A stretch of 64,000 bases of DNA. Source: Oscillospiraceae bacterium (GTDB lineage: Bacteria > Bacillota > Clostridia > Oscillospirales > Ruminococcaceae). The stretch is from positions 28,808 to 92,807 of the forward strand of contig SVMZ01000008.1 in assembly GCA_015067185.1 (NCBI GenBank). The letters are read 5' to 3'. Made by a program: the position numbers and the translations under genes. Position 1 is the stretch's first letter. Each line of letters starts with the position of its first letter. Positions 9,233 to 15,264 of this stretch are shown here, in pieces. The notes beneath the pieces are model-generated. The model was not told where the DNA came from, searched no databases, and worked only from the letters and a program-made list of their open reading frames with translations.

Positions 9233-9261
9233 ATTATATCATATGCAAAAGTAAAAGGCAA
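9233..9261 (-). promoter_or_regulatory. Promoter of the GNAT gene
   Basis: Minus strand: TTGCCT, 17-bp spacer, TATAAT with extended TGA. Confidence 0.6.
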
Positions 9262-9265
9262 CTGA

Positions 9266-9294
9266 TTGAAGCAGATTGGAGAATGAGATATAAT
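9266..9294 (+). promoter_or_regulatory. Promoter of the ECF sigma factor operon
   Basis: TTGAAG, 17-bp spacer, TATAAT, a sigma-A type promoter about 110 nt before the sigma factor start. It is divergent from the GNAT promoter only 4 bp away. No obvious ECF-type autoregulatory promoter was found. Confidence 0.6.
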
Positions 9295-9404
9295 GAAGAT
9301 AAAGAAAAACAGAAAATATCTTGGAGACAGAAAGAAAAACGTGAGATTTTACAATAAAAGTTGTATATAGAGATGAGAGGATAAAAGGAGAAAGGAGGAG
9401 CAAG

Positions 9405-9965
9405 ATGGAGGATACAGAGATTATTGAAATGTACTGGGCGAGAGATGAGCGTGCGATTCCTGTCACTGCAGAGAAATATGGAAGTTATTGTGCGGCCATT
9501 GCCGGTAATATTTTGGGAAGCAGGGAGGATGCGGAGGAGTGTGTCAACGATACATGGCTGCAGGTGTGGAAAGCTATCCCGCCGCACAGACCGGGAGGAT
9601 TTGCCGCCTTTTTGGGGAAAATTACGCGCAATCTTGCCATCAACAGGTATAAACGAGGCAGTGCAGAGAAACGTGGCGGAGGGGAAATATCGGCCGTGCT
9701 GGAAGAACTGTCTGAAATGGTGTCAGGAAAAGAAAATACGGAAGCGGAACTGATGAGAAAAGAATTTGCAGAAGCACTCAATGCTTTTTTAAAGGAACTT
9801 CCGGAGGAAAAACGGAATATCTTTGTCTGCCGTTATTGGTACAGTGACAGTGTAACAGAGATTGCAGAACGATATGGGAGGCGGGAAGGTACGGTGTCCA
9901 TGATATTGAGCCGTCTGAGGATAAAGTTACGCAAATATCTTTTGGAAAGGGGATTTGAGCTATGA
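9405..9965 (+). CDS. ECF-type RNA polymerase sigma factor
   Basis: A 186-aa sigma-70 family protein with only regions 2 and 4. Region 2 includes SREDAEECVNDTWLQVWKAI (residues about 41-60) and FLGKITRNLAINRYKR. Region 4 is a helix-turn-helix, SVTEIAERYGRREGTVSMIL, near residues 148-167. AAAGGAGGAG precedes the ATG. Its last codons overlap the next gene by ATGA, which implies translational coupling with a membrane protein that is probably its anti-sigma factor. It is expected to direct a stress or envelope response; its regulon is not visible here. Confidence 0.92.
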   Translation: MEDTEIIEMYWARDERAIPVTAEKYGSYCAAIAGNILGSREDAEECVNDTWLQVWKAIPPHRPGGFAAFLGKITRNLAINRYKRGSAEKRGGGEISAVLEELSEMVSGKENTEAELMRKEFAEALNAFLKELPEEKRNIFVCRYWYSDSVTEIAERYGRREGTVSMILSRLRIKLRKYLLERGFEL

Positions 9966-10816
9966 CAGCAGAGCAACTGTATGATATGCTGGGGGATATT
10001 GAAGAGAATCATATCGCATTGGCGGGAACAACGAACAGAAAGAAAAAAATAGGCACTGCTGCGTGGGTCAGATGGGGGGCAGTTGCTGCTTGCCTGTGTA
10101 TTGTGATTGTGCTGGTTGTTATACTGGTGCCGGAAACAACACCGGATACTGTTCTGCCATCCAATGATACACAAGAGGGGCCTCCTCATATTATTGTGGA
10201 AGGACATACTTTTTATATCTCCCCTCACATGGCAGTGAGCAGAGAGATACCGGAAGGTTTTGTGTTTGCAGGTGAAGCCGAGATGGTAGGGATGGGAGTA
10301 TGCAGTTATTATCGGAATCCGGAAATTCCCGAATGGGTGTATGTTTTGCATGAAGTTGCTACAGATGGTGCAGTGGATACAACGGGAACATTGAACCGTA
10401 CAGAGCCGCAGGATTCCTACGTGCGCTATGTGGATGAGCGGGTTCGTGGAAAATATATGGTTTCCTATAACGGAGAATTGTATATAGAATTGTGGAATGC
10501 CGTGTATTACGGAGAGAATCCGGATGTGAGCCGTGAGTTCTATGACTCGGTAAAGAGGGCATTTGGTGTGAGAATTGAGGGAGCAGCACCGGAGGGGTTT
10601 GTTTCTGTCGGGATGATGGAATTTTCAGGGTATGACAGGATACCGGAAGGTATACTTTCGGGAAACAAAGGAAAGCTGGAGGTGCTGGTTAGCCCGGAAG
10701 ATCCTGATGTGATTCTGGTGGAAACAAGGTGGCATACGGCGACAGCCAACGAAAATGGCGAGACAGAACACCGAGGATATGATGTGTATGTTCGATGCGA
10801 AAACCCATTGAGCTGA
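9962..10816 (+). CDS. Putative anti-sigma factor, single-pass membrane protein
   Basis: A 284-aa protein whose start overlaps the sigma factor stop (ATGA). A short cytoplasmic N-terminus (about 35 residues, QLYDMLGDIEENHI) is followed by one membrane segment at about residues 37-57 and an extracellular domain of about 225 residues rich in E, V and Y. No zinc-binding HxxxCxxC anti-sigma motif is present. This arrangement is common next to ECF sigma factors in Clostridia, where the N-terminus is thought to hold the sigma factor and the outer domain to sense a signal. The role is inferred from coupling and topology. Confidence 0.7.
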   Translation: MTAEQLYDMLGDIEENHIALAGTTNRKKKIGTAAWVRWGAVAACLCIVIVLVVILVPETTPDTVLPSNDTQEGPPHIIVEGHTFYISPHMAVSREIPEGFVFAGEAEMVGMGVCSYYRNPEIPEWVYVLHEVATDGAVDTTGTLNRTEPQDSYVRYVDERVRGKYMVSYNGELYIELWNAVYYGENPDVSREFYDSVKRAFGVRIEGAAPEGFVSVGMMEFSGYDRIPEGILSGNKGKLEVLVSPEDPDVILVETRWHTATANENGETEHRGYDVYVRCENPLS

Positions 10817-10829
10817 ATGAAAGAATATG

Positions 10830-10865
10830 AGGCGGGATGTGCGGAAAAAGAGCGTATCCCGCCTT
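10830..10865 (+). terminator. Terminator of the sigma/anti-sigma operon
   Basis: 9-bp stem AGGCGGGAT / ATCCCGCCT with a 17-nt loop, 14 nt after the anti-sigma stop. Confidence 0.6.
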
Positions 10866-10931
10866 CGGTTGATTATGTGCAAAAAACAGGCAGAAGAATT
10901 TTGAAAAAGGATATCAACGCAGAAAGAAATG

Positions 10932-10940
10932 TGATATAAT
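10932..10940 (+). promoter_or_regulatory. Extended -10 element of the ZIP transporter gene
   Basis: TGATATAAT, 36 nt before the start codon. The -35 position (TATCAA) is weak. Confidence 0.45.
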
Positions 10941-10975
10941 AAAAATAACTGAAGTAAACAAAAGGAGATATGAAT

Positions 10976-11734
10976 ATGGAAATGGTACTTCTGACAGCGG
11001 TTGGTGTTGGAGGTGCGACGCTGATTGGTGCGCTGATCGGTTTTGCATTTAAAAATATATCCCACCGTTTCAGTGATATTGTGTTGGCTTTTGCTGCGGG
11101 AGTTATGCTTGCTGCGGCAGTGGATGGTTTGGTGCTGCCTTCTTTGGAATATGGTGGAAAGTTTGCCATTGTAATTACGGTTGCCGGCATTTTCTGCGGT
11201 GCGCTGTTCCTCAATGTGCTGGATAAACTGGTACCGCATCTGCATCGTATGAGTGGTGTGGAGGTGGAATCACATCCCGAGAAGAGCGAAAAACTGAGCA
11301 AAGTTTTGCTGTTTGTCATGGCGATTGCCATACATAATCTGCCGGAGGGTATCGCCGCAGGCGTTGGTTTCGGAACCGGAAATACAGCAGAAGCGTTGAC
11401 GATAGCAGGTGGTATTGCGCTGCAGAATATTCCAGAGGGTATGGTGATTATCGCGCCGATGTTGGCAGCCGGAATGAGCAAGACGAGAACGCTGCTGATC
11501 GCTGCTGCCACAGGTGTGGTTGAAGTGGTTGGTACGTTGATCGGCTTTTTTGCCGTCAGTATTTCGGCGGCCATCCTGCCCTTTGCTCTTGCCTTTGCGG
11601 GCGGAACCATGCTGTATGTTATCAACGACGAGATGATCCCCGAGACCCATGCTCACGGCGGAGAGCGCGGTTCCACCTATGCCCTGCTGGTTGGCTTCTG
11701 CCTGATGCTGGTAATGAGCTTTTTCCTCGAGTGA
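10976..11734 (+). CDS. ZIP family divalent metal transporter
   Basis: A 252-aa polytopic membrane protein. The paired metal-binding helices of ZIP transporters are visible as HNLPEGIAAG and QNIPEGMVIIAP near residues 120 and 153, and a histidine-containing loop (PHLHRMSG) separates the two halves. It is likely to bring zinc or another divalent metal into the cytoplasm, as in GufA-like ZIPs. The ATG at 10976 is chosen over 10970 because AAAGGAG lies 8 nt before the former and only 2 nt before the latter. Monocistronic, with a strong terminator. Confidence 0.92.
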   Translation: MEMVLLTAVGVGGATLIGALIGFAFKNISHRFSDIVLAFAAGVMLAAAVDGLVLPSLEYGGKFAIVITVAGIFCGALFLNVLDKLVPHLHRMSGVEVESHPEKSEKLSKVLLFVMAIAIHNLPEGIAAGVGFGTGNTAEALTIAGGIALQNIPEGMVIIAPMLAAGMSKTRTLLIAAATGVVEVVGTLIGFFAVSISAAILPFALAFAGGTMLYVINDEMIPETHAHGGERGSTYALLVGFCLMLVMSFFLE

Positions 11735-11766
11735 TATAATCGGGAAGAAAATAAAAAAAGAAAGAC

Positions 11767-11800
11767 AAGGGACCGAAGCTGTTTTTCGGTCCCTTTTTTT
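11767..11800 (+). terminator. Terminator of the ZIP transporter gene
   Basis: 11-bp stem AAGGGACCGAA / TTCGGTCCCTT followed by a run of T. Confidence 0.9.
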
Positions 11801-11876
11801 CGAAGAGATTCAATGGAAAATCCGTTTTCTTTCCAAAGTGCGGCAGCAAGGCTCAAAATATTTTTTTGAAAAATAC

Positions 11877-11905
11877 TTGATTATTCGGACGGGATGGTGT
11901 ATAAT
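11877..11905 (+). promoter_or_regulatory. Promoter of tRNA-Val
   Basis: TTGATT, 17-bp spacer, TATAAT, 16 bp before the mature tRNA start. Confidence 0.75.
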
Positions 11906-11921
11906 ATCATGGTAGCAAAAC

Positions 11922-11998
11922 GGAGGCATAGCTCAGCTGGTTAGAGTGCCTGCTTCACACGCAGGAGGTCCACGGTTCGATCCCGTGTGCGTCCACCA
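11922..11998 (+). tRNA. tRNA-Val, anticodon CAC
   Basis: A 77-nt cloverleaf with encoded CCA. The D stem is GCTC/GAGT, the anticodon stem CCTGC/GCAGG with loop TTCACAC, and the T arm CACGG-TTCGATC-CCGTG. The acceptor strands GGAGGCA and TGCGTCC pair except at position 4:69, which is G-G. It stands alone with its own promoter and terminator. Confidence 0.93.
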
Positions 11999-12000
11999 AA

Positions 12001-12034
12001 AGCCCCCGAAACCATGTGGTTTCGGGGGCTTTTC
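12001..12034 (+). terminator. Terminator of tRNA-Val
   Basis: 14-bp perfect stem AGCCCCCGAAACCA with a 2-nt loop region, followed by TTTT, 2 nt after the CCA end. Confidence 0.9.
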
Positions 12035-12191
12035 TGTCTTATGAAAGGAAAAAGTACCTCCTGATTTTTGGGGATTTTGAGAAATAAGGAGGTCTGTCTT
12101 GACCTGCGCGGAGAAGGTATCCGCATAAGTATCTGCCAGAAGAGCAGTCAGGAGAAAATCTTATCCTCCTATACAGAAAAAGCACGAGGTT

Positions 12192-13058
12192 TTATGCATG
12201 AGTTCTTTTCTTTTTCCAGAGAATAAACATCACGATCAAAGTGATGAGAAGGATTGCAGGAACGATAAAAAGCCAAGAAGAAACGGGAGAATCACCGGTA
12301 TTGACCGGGATTTTTTCTCCATCCTGTATGGCGGCCCATTTCGCATATAAAGTCATGTTGCCCTGTACGGTATCGGTGGAGAAGTTCCAGGGATCGGTCA
12401 GGTGGATATCGGTATACCAACCGTCGAAGAGGTAGCCGTCTTTGGTAGGCTCACTGGGATAGGAAATCTTATCGCCGTAATTGACGGTGATATCCGGGAT
12501 GGCAGTGCCGCCGTTGGATTCAAAGTGGACAACACACTCGGAGGAGAGAATGACGGTCACATCATTGGCGGTGCAGTCATAGCTGCCGGAACCGTCCTGC
12601 AGAGAGACCAGATAATCCTGAGTGGTGATTTTGGTTACACCGGATTTGCCGATGACACGCAGCTGAAAACTGCCGACCATGGTATCGGCATTCCACTGGG
12701 TGCCGCCGCTCATGGAGAGAAAGTTCATATAGAACTCGCGGTACTCATCAACCATGGCGATATCGGTGGTGGCGATACCGGAACTGAGAAGGGTTCCGCC
12801 ATCCACCAGTTCAAAAAAGGTGCTGTCGTAGCGGATCTCGTTCTGCATAGCATACATGGTATAGGGCTGGTCGGAATCGGTGCGTTTCAGTTTCAGGACA
12901 ACGGTGATAATATCGCCGGTCTCCACTTCTTTGGTATCTTTGCCGTCGATGCTCAGATTAAAGTGAAAGGAGGGATCGCCTTCCGCAGCAAATGCGGTTG
13001 AAGAAAAGGTTAGAAGCAGGAGAAGCGCCAAAAGGACGCTGAATATTTTATGTTTCAT
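12192..13058 (-). CDS. Surface-anchored protein: cohesin-like domain plus InlB B-repeat
   Basis: A 288-aa exported protein. A signal peptide (residues 1-24, cut near AFAA) is followed by a cohesin-like beta domain at about 28-165 (VETGDIITVVLKL, NEIRYDSTFFELVDGG, VGSFQLRVIGKSG). Next comes one Listeria-Bacteroides/InlB B-repeat at about 180-245 (FESNGGTAIPDITVNYGD, GYLFDGWYTD, LYAKW). PVNTGD, a membrane segment and KKKRTHA form an anchoring tail that may be sortase-like. The cohesin call rests on pattern, not on a profile search. With the dockerin-bearing neighbours it could be the anchoring component of a surface complex. AAAGGA lies 8 nt before the ATG. Confidence 0.75.
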   Translation of the reverse strand: MKHKIFSVLLALLLLLTFSSTAFAAEGDPSFHFNLSIDGKDTKEVETGDIITVVLKLKRTDSDQPYTMYAMQNEIRYDSTFFELVDGGTLLSSGIATTDIAMVDEYREFYMNFLSMSGGTQWNADTMVGSFQLRVIGKSGVTKITTQDYLVSLQDGSGSYDCTANDVTVILSSECVVHFESNGGTAIPDITVNYGDKISYPSEPTKDGYLFDGWYTDIHLTDPWNFSTDTVQGNMTLYAKWAAIQDGEKIPVNTGDSPVSSWLFIVPAILLITLIVMFILWKKKRTHA

Positions 13059-13109
13059 AGTAAGATCCTTTCCGAAATCGGGGAGAGATCGTGGTAATGG
13101 AAAAAGGGG

Positions 13110-13142
13110 ATTCCCATCCCGTGGAGAACACGGGATGGGAAT
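13110..13142 (-). terminator. Terminator between the bi-cohesin and anchored cohesin genes
   Basis: Perfect 14-bp stem ATTCCCATCCCGTG with a 5-nt loop. On the minus strand it is followed by CCCCTTTTT, 13 nt after the 13155 stop. Confidence 0.9.
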
Positions 13143-13154
13143 TTCTTGAATGGA

Positions 13155-15224
13155 TTAGACAGCTGCGGGAGCAAGCAGGGAGTTGATGATGGCAGCAGCA
13201 TCCTCAACGTTTACGATTCCGTCGCCATTGATGTCTGCGCGAAGGAATTTTTCAATGGTGACATCGGAGGTGAAAGCGGAGTAGAGGGCGTTGTAGATGT
13301 TGTAGACCAGCTGTGCATCACTGGCATCAACAACACCGGTAATGTTGACATCCATACCATAGTCAACGGAGACAGCGCTGCCGTTGGCAATGCCGATATT
13401 AGCTTTGACGGTGTCGGTATCCAGCGTATCGGCGATAACAAGGTAGCAATAGGCATTGTATGTATCGGACCAGAACATGGCATTGCCATCATAGGTGTAG
13501 AGTTTGCCATCGGGGAGAGTGGAGGTGTTCTTTACCAGCCAGACGATGGAGCCGTCGATGGTAACATACTGGGAAACGGATACACCGTCAACGATAACGG
13601 TGCGGGTAACGGTAAATACAATCGGACCGGTAACAACTTTGATGGTGTAGGTGTTGTCGCCGTTGTCGATCACTTCAGCTGTTTCGCCGTTCATAACAGC
13701 GGTGACGGTATAGGTATAACCTTCTTCGGGGGTGAGAGTCAGGGTGTAGGATTCACCGACATCGGCAGAGGGGTTATAACCCTGTGCAGCACCGGCTCCG
13801 TTGCCTTCTACAGTGACTTTGGTGGTTACCTGTTCTTTATTGACAGTGATCACGATATTCCCCTTGATATCGGCGCCGGGGATGGTATAGACGGAGTCGG
13901 CAACGGTGTAAGCGGTATAAGCTTCGCCGGCAATGGTGACGGAAGTGAGGGTATAAGCCTGTCCGAGAGCAGTGGGCATGGTAAAGGAATAATCGGTGCC
14001 GTAGGTAGCGGTATCATCGGCGTTTTCGATATCTTCGGCAGCATTGCCCGCAAAGGTGACGCTGTAGCTCTTGGGAGTGCGGTCGGCATCAATTACGAGT
14101 TCACCGGTAACATTTTCAACGGTATAGCTGCCGTCATCATTTTCAATGACTTCAGCGGGTTCACCGTCGATGGTGGCTGTGATGTTGTCGTAGGTGTAGT
14201 TTTCATCGGAAACGGAGAAAGTGTAGTCTTCACCGTCGGTTACGGTGGGTTCGCCGGTAAGTCCTTCCGGCAGGGTAACGTTGTATACCGGCTTTTCTAC
14301 AGTGACAGTAAGAGTATCCGGGGAGAGAACAGCGGGAATCAGGTCGTTCTTGACGGCATTTGTTTTGTCAATGAATGCGGCAGAGGTGAGAGCAACGGTG
14401 GTTTCGCCGTCAGCAATGGCATCGAATACAAGGGTGTAGATACCGGTTCCAAGGTTTTTATCTGCGCCGTAGTCTTCCAGAATGATAACACCGGTGGAAA
14501 GTTTAACAGCAGCAGTGCCAAGGGCGGAAGCAGTCTGGTTGAACGTGAGTTTGGAAGCATCGTAGGAGAGCTTGATTTCACCGGCATTGAAGACGCTGTC
14601 GGATTCGTGAGCAGCATTGATGCCAACGGAAAGCTGCTCGCCTACCGTGACTGTGGAGGCTCCGGTGATGCCGGCGGTGTATCCGCCTTCAGCGGGAGGA
14701 ACATCACTGCCGGTGTTATCGGTAATGGTGAGGGTGGTGCTGCAGGAAGCGGCATTTTCCCAGATGTCGCCGTAATCTTTGGTGAGTTCAAGATTGGTGA
14801 TGCCTACGTTGTAGGTTCCTGCCGGTGTGTTGGCGGGAACGGTGAAGGTGATGACAGCCATGGTGGTGACACCGCTGAGGTTTTCGGCATCATCGGAAGA
14901 CCAAGTTATTATACCGTTATTGAGATTGATGTCAGCACCAGGAAAGGTGATTTTTTCATTGCCGCCATCTATCGAGGTAAAGGTCAGCGGAGAGTCACAG
15001 GTAACGGTAAATCCCATGCCATCCATGGTAATGGCCTGGCTTGCAGCGAGGGTCATGGTGACGGTCTGATCGGAGTTGCTGGTGCTGATGGTGGGTGTGT
15101 TAAGAGTAACACCGAAGGTGACCCCCAGCGTGTTATTTTCATTAACTGCCATGGCGGGAACAGCGAGAGTCAGGCTGAGAACCAGACTCAAAAGGATGCA
15201 GAGGAGTTTTCTTGCAGTTTTCAT
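13155..15224 (-). CDS. Scaffoldin-like protein: two cohesin-like domains and a C-terminal dockerin
   Basis: A 689-aa secreted protein. Signal peptide residues 1-26 (AVPAMA). Two cohesin-like domains follow, at about 32-168 (DGMGFTVTCDSPLTFTSIDG) and about 185-315 (AGEIKLSYDASKLTF, GETTVALTSAAF). Three beta-sandwich repeats occupy about 318-545 (DGEDYTFSV, GTDYSFTM, VGESYTLTL), then a module with YTYDGNAMFWSDTYNAYCYL. The type I dockerin at about 622-689 has two calcium loops, DVNITGVVDASD and DINGDGIVNVED. This is adaptor-scaffoldin architecture: it could bind dockerins through its cohesins and itself dock to another cohesin. No catalytic domain is seen. AAAGGAAG precedes the ATG. It lies 40 nt after the LRR gene and is probably co-transcribed with it. 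Confidence 0.85.
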   Translation of the reverse strand: MKTARKLLCILLSLVLSLTLAVPAMAVNENNTLGVTFGVTLNTPTISTSNSDQTVTMTLAASQAITMDGMGFTVTCDSPLTFTSIDGGNEKITFPGADINLNNGIITWSSDDAENLSGVTTMAVITFTVPANTPAGTYNVGITNLELTKDYGDIWENAASCSTTLTITDNTGSDVPPAEGGYTAGITGASTVTVGEQLSVGINAAHESDSVFNAGEIKLSYDASKLTFNQTASALGTAAVKLSTGVIILEDYGADKNLGTGIYTLVFDAIADGETTVALTSAAFIDKTNAVKNDLIPAVLSPDTLTVTVEKPVYNVTLPEGLTGEPTVTDGEDYTFSVSDENYTYDNITATIDGEPAEVIENDDGSYTVENVTGELVIDADRTPKSYSVTFAGNAAEDIENADDTATYGTDYSFTMPTALGQAYTLTSVTIAGEAYTAYTVADSVYTIPGADIKGNIVITVNKEQVTTKVTVEGNGAGAAQGYNPSADVGESYTLTLTPEEGYTYTVTAVMNGETAEVIDNGDNTYTIKVVTGPIVFTVTRTVIVDGVSVSQYVTIDGSIVWLVKNTSTLPDGKLYTYDGNAMFWSDTYNAYCYLVIADTLDTDTVKANIGIANGSAVSVDYGMDVNITGVVDASDAQLVYNIYNALYSAFTSDVTIEKFLRADINGDGIVNVEDAAAIINSLLAPAAV

Positions 15225-15264
15225 GATTGGAACTTCCTTTCAGAATAATAAAAGATTTATGTTT

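Noticed and set aside
11941-12126. 61-aa minus-strand ORF across tRNA-Val
   Set aside because: It is the antisense of the tRNA and its terminator, a common false gene call.
13146-15248. 700-aa plus-strand ORF, glycine/valine-rich
   Set aside because: Antisense of the bi-cohesin/dockerin protein. Its repetitive look comes from the coding strand.
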